64,000 nucleotides of DNA from Paenibacillus nasutitermitis (GTDB taxonomy: Bacteria > Bacillota > Bacilli > Paenibacillales > Paenibacillaceae), in contig NZ_BMHP01000009.1 in the NCBI RefSeq assembly GCF_014641075.1, positions 62,001 to 126,000 on the forward strand. Reading direction: 5' to 3'. This document shows, piece after piece, positions 52,420-60,506 of the stretch (its first letter is position 1; every line of letters begins with the position of its first letter). The notes beneath the pieces are model-generated. The model did no database searches, had not been told where the DNA came from, and was given only the letters and a program-made list of their open reading frames with translations. Made by a program: the position numbers and the translations under genes.

Positions 52420-53534
52420 TGAAAGTTCTCCTGGTTGACGATGAGCCTGCCATGCTGCTGGCCATGAAGCGGATGCTGTCGACTATGGAAGACGTGGAGC
52501 TGGTGGGAAGCTTCCGGAATGCGGCAGAGGTGCTGGCATTTGTTCGGAATAATGATGTGGATCTGGCATTCCTGGACATTCAGATCGCTGCGGACAATGG
52601 ATTGGAGCTGGCCCGCAGTTTGCGCTTGATCCGTCCGAAGCTTGGCATCGTATTTACAACCTCACATACGGAATATGCGCTTCACGCTTACGATGTTTAT
52701 CCATTGGACTATATCGTTAAGCCGGTTTCCAGAACTCGTCTGGCCCAGACGATCGCGAGGGCGGCTGGCAGAAGCGGCGCTTCTTCAGATGACGCTGGTG
52801 AGCGCTCGCCTCATCGGTTGACCGTTCGGGGATTGGGCTGCCTGGAGGCCAGCAGCAAACAAGCAGGTGCTGTGAAATGGATTTCCAAAAAAAGCATGGA
52901 GCTGTTCGCCTATTTGGTGGTTCATCGGGGCCGGAGTGCAGCCAAAGTCCGAATGCTGGAGGATATCTTCCCGGATATGCCTCTTAAGAACGCGGAAACC
53001 TATCTTCATACAGCGGTCTACCAGCTTAGGAAAGCGTTGTCGCCGCATGGGTTCAAGGAGATCGTCATCTCCGCGCAAGAACAGTATCGTATTGATTTGG
53101 ATCAGGCAGATGTTGACTTTATTCAATTTGAGCAAGGCGTGGAGAAACTATCCGAAATCAACGAAGAGAATGAAGCGGCAGCCATAGAGCTTGAGAAACG
53201 GTTCGCCGGAGAGCTTTTCGAGGATAAATCTTTCATATGGTTAACGGTGGAACGCGAGCGTCTGGCATTGATTTATGATTCCTTCTCCAAGCGTCTGGCA
53301 AGCTGGCTGCTGGCTCGGAAGCAATTCAGAGAAGCAGCGCAAATGGCCAGAAGAATGGTCATGCGCAATGAATTTGAGGAAGACTCCAATCTGCTGCTGC
53401 TGAATATATACGGAGCCATGGGGGACCAGCGATCCCTTCATATCGCATATAAGCAATATACGCAATTACTGTTTGATGAGCTTGGCCTTCAGCCATCGGA
53501 GCGTATTCAGCAGCTCTATGATCAATATCAGTAA
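52419..53534 (+). CDS. Response regulator with BTAD (SARP-like) output
   Basis: 371 residues from ATG 52419, overlapping the kinase stop by 1 bp. The receiver domain (KVLLVDDEP) has phospho-acceptor Asp at 53 in LAFLDIQ and Lys in YIVKPVS. A winged helix (about 145-225) is followed by a bacterial transcriptional activation domain of TPR-like helices (about 235-370). REC-HTH-BTAD regulators are well known in actinomycetes (SARP-like) but less usual in Bacillales. The target could be nearby, but no operator is obvious. Confidence 0.9.
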   Translation: MKVLLVDDEPAMLLAMKRMLSTMEDVELVGSFRNAAEVLAFVRNNDVDLAFLDIQIAADNGLELARSLRLIRPKLGIVFTTSHTEYALHAYDVYPLDYIVKPVSRTRLAQTIARAAGRSGASSDDAGERSPHRLTVRGLGCLEASSKQAGAVKWISKKSMELFAYLVVHRGRSAAKVRMLEDIFPDMPLKNAETYLHTAVYQLRKALSPHGFKEIVISAQEQYRIDLDQADVDFIQFEQGVEKLSEINEENEAAAIELEKRFAGELFEDKSFIWLTVERERLALIYDSFSKRLASWLLARKQFREAAQMARRMVMRNEFEEDSNLLLLNIYGAMGDQRSLHIAYKQYTQLLFDELGLQPSERIQQLYDQYQ

Positions 53535-53564
53535 TCCCCTTCCGACCAGGAGAGGGGATTTTAT
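53533..53564. terminator. Bidirectional terminator
   Basis: AATCCCCT / AGGGGATT arms with a 12-nt loop and T-rich flank, between the response regulator and the convergent pentapeptide gene. Confidence 0.75.
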
Positions 53565-53587
53565 GTCATTAATCATTAACCATACCG

Positions 53588-54226
53588 TTATGCGAGAGCT
53601 TCCCCATTGACTTTGACGTGGTCCAGTATCGTATTTCCCCAATCAGGAAGCAGGCTTGTCTCTCCCGTAAAACGGCTTCCAGCCAAGGAACTGTAATGAA
53701 ATACAGCTCCTTCAAAGCTGCATTCCTCAAACCGGCAATACATAAACATGGCCCCGCGAAAATTAACATCAGAAAAACAGCATCGCGTGAACGTGGCGTC
53801 GCTCGCTATTGCTTTGCTTAAATTACTTCCAGTAAAATCGCAATCCTCAAATTGCTCGCTAATCCTCGCATTATTCAGATTTACCCCTCGAAACGAGCAG
53901 TGGCTGAATTGACGTGACATATACCTGCCATTCATCTTGACCCCATCAAAGCAACAATTCATAAATTTTGAGGTGCTCAAACTTGTATTCTCCACGAAAC
54001 GGGCATAAGACAGATCAACCTGCTGTACAGTCAGGTACTGAATCGTCTCAGCCAATGCGACTCCCCGGAAATCCTCCAGTCCGGCATCGGTCTGACCGAA
54101 TGGGGAGGAGGGGAAGAGCCGTTCTTTTTTATGCAGATTTTGTTTGCCGCAAACCAAGGCCAATCCTTGATTGACTTCAGCGAGCTGCTCGTCGTTCCAT
54201 CTTGCAGTAAATTGCTTTTTGTTCAA
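53588..54226 (-). CDS. Pentapeptide-repeat protein
   Basis: 212 residues from TTG with GGAGG 9 bp upstream. Pentapeptide units (A/C-[DN]-[LF]-x-x type) run from about residue 50 to 195: VDLSYARFVENTSLSTSKFM, CSFRGVNLNNARISEQF, CDFTGSNLSKAI, CRFEECSFEGAVF. The fold is a right-handed quadrilateral helix. Some relatives (Qnr/MfpA) protect DNA gyrase, but nothing here proves that role. Cys content is unusually high. Confidence 0.9.
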   Translation of the reverse strand: MNKKQFTARWNDEQLAEVNQGLALVCGKQNLHKKERLFPSSPFGQTDAGLEDFRGVALAETIQYLTVQQVDLSYARFVENTSLSTSKFMNCCFDGVKMNGRYMSRQFSHCSFRGVNLNNARISEQFEDCDFTGSNLSKAIASDATFTRCCFSDVNFRGAMFMYCRFEECSFEGAVFHYSSLAGSRFTGETSLLPDWGNTILDHVKVNGEALA

Positions 54227-54486
54227 AATGATAACCTCCTCCCTTATCCCATTATAAGGTATATGTCTTCGATTATCTCGTTATTGGATACTTCAAGGCA
54301 TCCGTGGACCTGAATGCAGCCGGTACCTTGTCGGCAGTAGGCTCCTTGATCTTCCCGGGCAGCGGCAACTGTTTTCAAAAAATAGGTATAACGAATCGGA
54401 CAGGCCATTACGAGCGTTAAGTTGACACTGGTAATGGTTTTTTTTGTTTCGTATACTTAAGGGATAAAATGACATTAAGGAGTGAG

Positions 54487-54885
54487 ATGATGAAGAAAAA
54501 ATTAGGCCATGTTACATTGTTGGTGAACAATTACGATGATGCCATTGAATTCTATACGAACAAAGCGGGGTTCGTGCTGTTATCCGACAACACATTTGGC
54601 GAAGGCATGCGATGGGTCGCGGTGGCGCCTTCCAAAGATTCGGAAACTGCGGTTGTTTTCGTTGAGGCGGACACTCCCGGGAAGAAAGAACGAGTCGGCA
54701 ATCAAGCAGCCAATCATGTCTTTCTTGTTGTCCATACCAATGATTGTCGCCGCGATTACAGCATGATGAAGTCGAAAGGGGTAACATTTTTCGGAGAACC
54801 TGCAGATGTGCCATGGGGAGTTGAGGTGGTATTTGAGGACCTGTACGGCAATCGTCTGGATCTTGTACAACATAATGGCTTCTAG
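54487..54885 (+). CDS. VOC-family (glyoxalase/bleomycin-resistance-like) protein
   Basis: 132 residues; AAGGAG lies 4 bp before ATG ATG. The fold signature is KLGHVTLLVNNYDDAIEFYT at the start, NHVFLVVHTNDC in the middle and FEDLYGNRLDLVQ at the end, with candidate metal ligands His 8 and the terminal Glu/Asp region. Typically a lyase, isomerase or drug-binding protein; substrate unknown. Single gene. Confidence 0.88.
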   Translation: MMKKKLGHVTLLVNNYDDAIEFYTNKAGFVLLSDNTFGEGMRWVAVAPSKDSETAVVFVEADTPGKKERVGNQAANHVFLVVHTNDCRRDYSMMKSKGVTFFGEPADVPWGVEVVFEDLYGNRLDLVQHNGF

Positions 54886-55032
54886 CGGCCGCTGTGGTTC
54901 GAGGAACGAACTCTTCGCATGAATGACTATGAGCAGCCGGCGTTCATCCCGAACAACATGATAGCACAAAAAGCCCCGCCCTGTCCGTTGTGAGAAAGAG
55001 CGTGAGCTTGCGTCCTTATCATCCATTTCGTC

Positions 55033-55407
55033 TCATGGCAAATAGGCGCCTACAACTTCAAATTGCTGCGTGTCGTCTACCGTCAAATATTTGACTTCAA
55101 TGATATTTCCTTTTTGAAACGCGGGAATATTCACGATCTGAATCGCCGTCTTTACTACGGTATGGACAACCTCGCCATCCTGCTTGGTGACGGTCAGGTC
55201 CAGCAAAACTTCTGGTTGATCGTCAACTTGTACATTGGTTTGCCGGATCGAATTGATCACCGCTTGTGCAGACATGCCGCCCGCGAGAACCGCCTTGCGC
55301 TGCAGGGTACGGTTTTTGTGGGCCCGCAATCCCTTGACAACTTTTGAGATTGTAAGGGACGCCGTCAGTAATGAGAAAAGAACGATGATCACAATAAAAG
55401 CAGTCAA
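55033..55407 (-). CDS. Small membrane-anchored protein, possibly DUF2500-like
   Basis: 124 residues from TTG 55407, chosen because GAGGTGA lies 7 bp upstream. One TM helix (LTAFIVIIVLFSLLTASLTI) is followed by a basic stretch and a beta-rich domain (EVLLDLTVTKQDGEVVHTVV, NIIEVKYLTVDDTQQFEVVG). It resembles DUF2500-type proteins, but the match is from memory and tentative. It follows the ankyrin gene on the same strand by 47 bp. Confidence 0.6.
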   Translation of the reverse strand: MTAFIVIIVLFSLLTASLTISKVVKGLRAHKNRTLQRKAVLAGGMSAQAVINSIRQTNVQVDDQPEVLLDLTVTKQDGEVVHTVVKTAIQIVNIPAFQKGNIIEVKYLTVDDTQQFEVVGAYLP

Positions 55408-55454
55408 ATAGCATTCACCTCGCTTTCCAACCCCAATCAAAAAACAAAATCCCC

Positions 55455-55931
55455 CTATTTTTGACTGAGCAGTTCAATCATCTCTTCTTCTTGCCTGGCC
55501 TTTGCAATATCCAGCGGGGTTTGTCCGTCGTTATTCGTTATGCTTGGATCCGCGCCTTTGGCAAGAAGGAGTTCAACGACATCCAGGCGTTCTTCACCAT
55601 CAGCGGCTTGCGTATGTAAAGGCGTGCTGCCGTCCGAGGATTTCTTATTGATATCGGCACCGCCTTCCAACAGGCATTTAACAATGGCGGGATACAGAGC
55701 AATGTGCAAAGGGGAAATGCCTTCATCATTTGTTGCGTTCACATCTGCACCCTGATCAAGCAAATACCTGGTCATCTTTGTGTTTTCCGTCATCACGGCT
55801 CCATGCAGCACGCTAAACTCATAATCGTCTTTTCCCGTAATGAGCGAGGGATCCGCGCCCAGGATCTTTTTCAGTTTTTTGAATTCCCCCTCTTCCGCAG
55901 CTTCATATAAATCTTCGAATGTATAGGCCAT
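55455..55931 (-). CDS. Ankyrin-repeat protein
   Basis: 158 residues; GAGAGGACAAGACCACTA precedes ATG. Four canonical ankyrin units (SVLHGAVMTENTKMTRYLLD, SPLHIALYPAIVKCLLEGGA, TPLHTQAADGEERLDVVELL, TPLDIAKARQEEEMIELLSQ). No signal peptide, so it is cytoplasmic. It probably acts by protein binding; the partner is unknown. Close to consensus, unlike the divergent ankyrin protein at 27347. Confidence 0.92.
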   Translation of the reverse strand: MAYTFEDLYEAAEEGEFKKLKKILGADPSLITGKDDYEFSVLHGAVMTENTKMTRYLLDQGADVNATNDEGISPLHIALYPAIVKCLLEGGADINKKSSDGSTPLHTQAADGEERLDVVELLLAKGADPSITNNDGQTPLDIAKARQEEEMIELLSQK

Positions 55932-56009
55932 TAGTGGTCTTGTCCTCTCTATTTAGAACTCTTTACTATTTAATCCAGTTTAATAGAATTTGAAGCACAT
56001 CCATGGGAA

Positions 56010-56813
56010 TTATATTAAGCGTTTGGGGGAGGCTCCTTTCCTGGATTTGGAGCAGGTCAGACAATAACGCCGGCCATAAGCCTTTCCATAGGCGACGATG
56101 GTGTTGATCATGGTTTTATCGGGAAGCTTGGTGAACGGACAGGGGTCCGGACGGGTATTGACTTCCAGCAGCCATGGCTTCAGCCGCCGGTCTACGGCTA
56201 TATCCAGTCCGAGCTCATTCATCGCCGGGTAGGTCTGATTGAACCGGTCGGCTGTCAACTTGGCCATACGGTACATCTCTTTCAGGAGGCGGCTTGACGC
56301 TTTTTTGCTTGCCAGCGGGACGATCAGCGCATCGACGGGGTAAATGCTGCCTCCCTGGCTCCCGTTGGTAACCGCTTTGCGGGGATGGGCTACGCGTCCG
56401 GCTGCTCCGGTCGGCTTCCAGTTGCCGGATGGGCCTTTTTGAATCATGATACGGAAATCAAACGGACGGCCCATATGCCGCAGCACATGAATGCCTTTCT
56501 GTACCAAATAAGTCCGGCTGCCAGCCTGCCGCCGGATGGAATCATACAATTCCGCGAAGGTGCGTAAGACGCAGATGCGGGTGCCTGCCTGATAACGATA
56601 GGCGCCTGCAGTTTTCTCCACCCGCATGACCCCGATCCCAAGCGATCCCGTATCAGGCTTTACATAAACCATGCCATACCGTTTCAGCATAACAGCTAGC
56701 TGGCTTCTTGAGAATAGACGGGTTGCGGGCACATGACTGGCCAGCTTCCGGTCGCGCATGACAATGCGGGTCTTGCGCAGCTTGCTTGATACGCAGGTGC
56801 GTCTACTTTGCAT
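56010..56813 (-). CDS. YheC/YheD-like ATP-grasp protein
   Basis: 267 residues; AAAAGGAGAG precedes ATG 56813. Family marks: VYVKPDTGSLGIGVMRVEKT (ATP-grasp strand and Gly loop), GRPFDFRIMIQKG, and MNELGLDIAVD...PWLLEVNTRPDP with the Mg-binding Glu/Asn. YheC/YheD proteins are spore-coat-associated in Bacillus. Their ATP-grasp fold implies carboxylate-amine ligation, though the reaction is unknown. It is divergent from the adenylating enzyme/SbnA/SbnB operon, separated by 195 bp, which raises the possibility of a shared pathway. Confidence 0.88.
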   Translation of the reverse strand: MQSRRTCVSSKLRKTRIVMRDRKLASHVPATRLFSRSQLAVMLKRYGMVYVKPDTGSLGIGVMRVEKTAGAYRYQAGTRICVLRTFAELYDSIRRQAGSRTYLVQKGIHVLRHMGRPFDFRIMIQKGPSGNWKPTGAAGRVAHPRKAVTNGSQGGSIYPVDALIVPLASKKASSRLLKEMYRMAKLTADRFNQTYPAMNELGLDIAVDRRLKPWLLEVNTRPDPCPFTKLPDKTMINTIVAYGKAYGRRYCLTCSKSRKGASPKRLI

Positions 56814-57008
56814 GGTTGTCTCTCCTTTTACGATACCTGACTTCCCTTTAGTATATGGCTGCGCATAGGCACTGGTGACGGGCTTTGAAGGGGGATTAAT
56901 AGGGTAGGCGAACGCCCGGAGTCCTTGCAGCATAGGATATAAAGTCACATGTTGGGTGTCGGAACTAGCATTTTTTGAATTAAACCCCGAATGCAAGGAG
57001 GAAAGTCT

Positions 57009-58250
57009 ATGATCCGGCCTGCCGACCTTAAGCGGACGATTGAACGGATGGGAAATCGTTTTCCCTGGTATTCCCCTATGCTGCCCAGCGGACGTACCGA
57101 TCAGACCTCCACGGAGCAGTGGAGTCAGCTGCCCTTGATTACAGCCGGGATACTGGAGACGCATTACTATACCGCAGATAATCCGCTTGCTGCCGGCGAG
57201 GGAATGAACCTGTACCGGACCTCCGGTACCAGCTCGAACCGGCGCAAGGCGATTTTTTATTCTCCTGCCGATGAAGAAGCCTACCTTCAGATCAAGCGCG
57301 AAGTGCTTGGCCTCATTCTGGGCGGCCGTTACCGGACGGCCATCGCGGATGTGGGCACAGGGCATGCCGAAGCCACGGCGGTCCAGGTATTTCGCGAACT
57401 GGGCATGGAAGTGGATTCGTTGTCCTTCCGTCTGCCCATCGAACGGCATATCGAGCGGCTGGCTGAATTCCGCCCTGAGGTGCTGTACACGATGCCATCC
57501 CTATTGGACCGCATCCTGCAGGCATCCGGCGACCCGGCAGCGTTTGGCATCCGCCATGTTATTCTGGTCGGTGAGATGGCGGCCCCATCCTGGATTCGCA
57601 GCGCGGCGCGCCGTCTCTCCATTGGAACGGAGCAGATAACGGATACGTACGGCTCTATTGAAATCGGAACGATTGCTTATTATTCGCACAGGCATGGCCG
57701 GTATTTGCTGGCGGAAGGGCTTTTCGCCGAAGGCGTCGGCACGGAGGTGCTGGGGGATGGGCTTGAGCCGCTTTCGGCTGCCGAGGAGCGGGTGCTTGTT
57801 CTGACCTCTGCATGCAGAGATTCGTTCCCTGCGATTCGTTATGTTACCTATGATGTGGTCCGCGATCTTCGATGGATCGTGGTGGACGGAAAGCCCAGGC
57901 AGAGCTTTCACAGTCTGGTGAAGCGGATTGGCCCCGAACTGAAGCATGGAGAGAAAATCAGTCTGTATGACATCGAGAATGTGGTATTGGAGCATCTGCC
58001 CGAAGCCAGCATCCGGGTAAAAGTAGCGGGCAACGCGCTGAGCGTACAGGTATGCGGCCCGGAAGCAGAACCGCAAACGCTGGAGAAAATCCGTCATGAC
58101 CTGGAGAGGAGAATTCCGGAGATCGGGATTATGATACAGTCGCGGATTCTCGGTGAGATCCAGGTCCTTCAGGGCGTATTCGATGACTCGCTTGCGCGCA
58201 GATCCATTAAGAACAAAACCGTCAGCTACGAGCAGGGGGGAACAGCATGA
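57009..58250 (+). CDS. PaaK/CoF390-synthetase-like adenylating enzyme
   Basis: 413 residues; AAGGAGG lies 7 bp before ATG 57009. The adenylation P-loop YRTSGTSSNRRKAIFYSPAD (about 74-93) and the A5-like ITDTYGSIEIG (about 215) are clear, so it should form an acyl-AMP. It is a stand-alone enzyme with no carrier-protein domain. The stop overlaps the sbnA start by 4 bp, tying it to diaminopropionate synthesis. It may activate Dap, or an acid to be joined to Dap. The substrate is not predictable from motifs. Confidence 0.87.
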   Translation: MIRPADLKRTIERMGNRFPWYSPMLPSGRTDQTSTEQWSQLPLITAGILETHYYTADNPLAAGEGMNLYRTSGTSSNRRKAIFYSPADEEAYLQIKREVLGLILGGRYRTAIADVGTGHAEATAVQVFRELGMEVDSLSFRLPIERHIERLAEFRPEVLYTMPSLLDRILQASGDPAAFGIRHVILVGEMAAPSWIRSAARRLSIGTEQITDTYGSIEIGTIAYYSHRHGRYLLAEGLFAEGVGTEVLGDGLEPLSAAEERVLVLTSACRDSFPAIRYVTYDVVRDLRWIVVDGKPRQSFHSLVKRIGPELKHGEKISLYDIENVVLEHLPEASIRVKVAGNALSVQVCGPEAEPQTLEKIRHDLERRIPEIGIMIQSRILGEIQVLQGVFDDSLARRSIKNKTVSYEQGGTA

Positions 58251-59212
58251 AGCTGGAAGGAGGCATTGCCGAAGCCATCGGAGGGACTCCGCTTATCGGT
58301 TTGAGCCGGCTGTTCCAAGACGAGCCTTTCGAGGTCTACGCCAAGCTGGAATGGATGAATCCGGGGGGAAGCGCCAAAGACAGGCCTGCTCTGTTCATGC
58401 TGCGGGAGGCGATTCGCCGCGGGGATATTACCGGTGAAACCGTCATTATTGAATCAAGCTCCGGCAACATGGCAATCAGCCTGGCCCAACTATGCTGCTA
58501 TCTGGGACTGAGGTTCATCTGTGTGGTCGATCCCCGCACGACCGGGCAGCATAAACAAATTATTGCCGCCCTCCATGGCGAAATCGAACTGGTAGCGGAG
58601 CCTGATGCTTCGACAGGCGAGTTTTTGCCTGCCCGTATCCGCAGAGTGCAGGAGCTGCTTCAGCAAATACCGCACGCCTATTGGACGAATCAGTATGCCA
58701 ATCCGGACAACTACCGGGCACACGCCGAGACGACCATGCGGGAAATTGGCGAGCAGCTGGGGCCGGTCGATTATCTGTTCTGCGGGGTCAGCTCATGCGG
58801 AACGATTCGCGGCTGCCGGGAGTACATTCGCAGCCGGGGGTGGCCGACACGGATCGTGGCGGTGGATGCTGCCGGCAGCGTCATATTTGGCGGAGAGAAA
58901 GGCGCACGCAGTTTGCCTGGTCTGGGCGCTGGCATCGCGCCTGGCTTGTTCCAGAGGGATATGCAGGATCATCTGCTGTACGTAACGGATGCCGAGTGCG
59001 TCCGGGGCTGCCGCGATCTCGTCCGTTATGAAGGGATATTGGCTGGCGCCTCCTCCGGAGGCGTAATTGCCGCCGTAAGCAGAATGAGGGACAGCATTCC
59101 GGCCGGGGCCGTATGTGCGGTGATTCTGCCGGACCGCGGCGAGCGGTATCTGGCATCGGTATATAACGATGAATGGGTCCGCCGGGAATTGGGCGATGAA
59201 TGGCTTACTTAA
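58247..59212 (+). CDS. sbnA: SbnA-like ACEGA synthase (PLP enzyme)
   Basis: 321 residues; GGGGGG site before ATG. A cysteine-synthase-fold PLP enzyme with Lys 44 in MNPGGSAKDRPALFM and IESSSGNMAISLA. It is closer to SbnA than to CysK, with CVVDPRTT, YWTNQYANPDNYRAHAETTM, GCREYIRSRG and AVDAAGSVIFGG. SbnA joins O-phospho-L-serine and L-glutamate into N-(1-amino-1-carboxyl-2-ethyl)-glutamate, the precursor of L-2,3-diaminopropionate. The sbnB start follows 15 bp after its stop. Confidence 0.92.
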   Translation: MKLEGGIAEAIGGTPLIGLSRLFQDEPFEVYAKLEWMNPGGSAKDRPALFMLREAIRRGDITGETVIIESSSGNMAISLAQLCCYLGLRFICVVDPRTTGQHKQIIAALHGEIELVAEPDASTGEFLPARIRRVQELLQQIPHAYWTNQYANPDNYRAHAETTMREIGEQLGPVDYLFCGVSSCGTIRGCREYIRSRGWPTRIVAVDAAGSVIFGGEKGARSLPGLGAGIAPGLFQRDMQDHLLYVTDAECVRGCRDLVRYEGILAGASSGGVIAAVSRMRDSIPAGAVCAVILPDRGERYLASVYNDEWVRRELGDEWLT

Positions 59213-59226
59213 AGGGAGAACATACG

Positions 59227-60204
59227 ATGATCTATTTGAACGACAAAGATATCCGCAGCATCGGAATTGATTGGAGGAAGCTGACCGGCATCATCCGGGA
59301 TGTAGCAGGGATTCAGCACACGTCGGATTGTGTCCATCCGCTGAAGCCTTACTTGCGCTTTGGCGACCCGGACAACCGGATCATCGCCATGCCTGCCTAT
59401 GTGGGGGGCAGCATCCGGATGGCCGGTATCAAATGGATCGCCAGCTTTCCCCATAATCACCGTCTTGGCCTGCCGCGTGCCCACAACACGATGATTCTGA
59501 ATGAGCCTGTGACGGGCAGGCCGCTTGCGTTCATTCACAGCGCATTGCTGAGCGGGCTGCGCACCGCAGCGGTCAGCGGATTGATGATGGAGGCTTTTCT
59601 CAAAAGAAGAAAACCGGGCGGTCTGCGGATCGGCATGCTGGGATGGGGACCCGTAGGCCGGCTTCATCTGGACATGTGCCGGGAATTGCTCGGCGAAGTC
59701 ATACAAAGTGTTACTTTATATGACCCGAATGGCATTGATCCCGCATCCGTGCCCGAAACGCTTCAAGCCGTGACTGCCATTGCGGATGATTGGCGTCCGG
59801 TCTTCCGCAGCGCGGATATCTTTATCACCTGTACAGTCTCGCCCATGAGGTATCTTGACGAGCAGCCTCCTGCAGGTGCTCTTCTGCTTCACGTCTCCCT
59901 TCGCGATTATATGCCAGAAAGCTTGGCGGGCCTGAAGGTTGTCGTGGTGGACGATTGGGGAGAAGTATGCCGCGAGGATACGGATGTGGAGCAGCTTCAC
60001 AAACGCTTCGGCCTGATGGAATCCGATACGGTCTCCTTCCCGGATGCGGTGTGCCGGGACAGACTGGCCGCATTCCCTGCGGAGGAGCCGGTATTATTCA
60101 GTCCGATGGGCCTTGCCGTATTCGATATTGCGATCGCCGCCTGCTACTATCATGAGGCACTGCGGCTCGGGATAGGCAAGGCGCTGGAGGGAAATTTATC
60201 TTGA
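59227..60204 (+). CDS. sbnB: SbnB-like dehydrogenase releasing L-2,3-diaminopropionate
   Basis: 325 residues; AAAGGGAGAACATACG precedes ATG 59227. Ornithine cyclodeaminase/mu-crystallin fold with GGSIRMAGIKWIASFPHN, LRTAAVSGLMME and the dinucleotide-binding MLGWGPVGRLHLDM. SbnB oxidatively hydrolyses the SbnA product with NAD to L-2,3-diaminopropionate and 2-oxoglutarate. Together with sbnA the function is well supported by pairing. It ends the operon; a terminator follows at 60255. Confidence 0.92.
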   Translation: MIYLNDKDIRSIGIDWRKLTGIIRDVAGIQHTSDCVHPLKPYLRFGDPDNRIIAMPAYVGGSIRMAGIKWIASFPHNHRLGLPRAHNTMILNEPVTGRPLAFIHSALLSGLRTAAVSGLMMEAFLKRRKPGGLRIGMLGWGPVGRLHLDMCRELLGEVIQSVTLYDPNGIDPASVPETLQAVTAIADDWRPVFRSADIFITCTVSPMRYLDEQPPAGALLLHVSLRDYMPESLAGLKVVVVDDWGEVCREDTDVEQLHKRFGLMESDTVSFPDAVCRDRLAAFPAEEPVLFSPMGLAVFDIAIAACYYHEALRLGIGKALEGNLS

Positions 60205-60254
60205 GCGGCCAGCGAACCAGCCTCCTCTTGTTCTTTTCTGATCGTTGTTGTTGG

Positions 60255-60301
60255 AAGAAACGCGCATCCTCCCACACGGCCGGGTTTGCGTTTCTTTTTT
60301 A
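60255..60301 (+). terminator. Rho-independent terminator of the Dap operon
   Basis: AAGAAACGC / GCGTTTCTT with a 24-nt loop, then TTTTTT. It separates the Dap operon from the exporter genes. The remaining 60302-60506 shows no recognised promoter. Confidence 0.7.
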
Positions 60302-60506
60302 CTGCATATGGACAAGCTTACGGAGGAATAGGAGATCCTGGCAGCAATAGGGTGATTGATTTTTGAATCGCTTTCATGCCGTACCCAGGTATATAATAGA
60401 AAGATGAAATTTGGATTGCTCAAGGCTATTGGAGAGCGGCAACAGGGTAATGGTGAGTTGATGCTGTGCAGGTAAGTGTTTAAAACTTGGCGGAGGAAAA
60501 CAGAGC

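Noticed and set aside
54300..54420. 38-codon GTG frame ending at 54420 (VDLNAAGTLSAVGSLIFPG...)
   Set aside because: It has no ribosome binding site and no family match; it may be a gene scrap but cannot be supported.
54421..54462. Promoter TTGACA...TATACT before the VOC gene
   Set aside because: The spacing is about 24 bp, too long for a sigma-A or MerR-type promoter.
60361..60410. CcpA cre site at TTGAATCGCTTTCAT and a sigma-A promoter for the exporter
   Set aside because: The cre consensus is broken at core positions, and the -35/-10 candidates are 23 bp apart.
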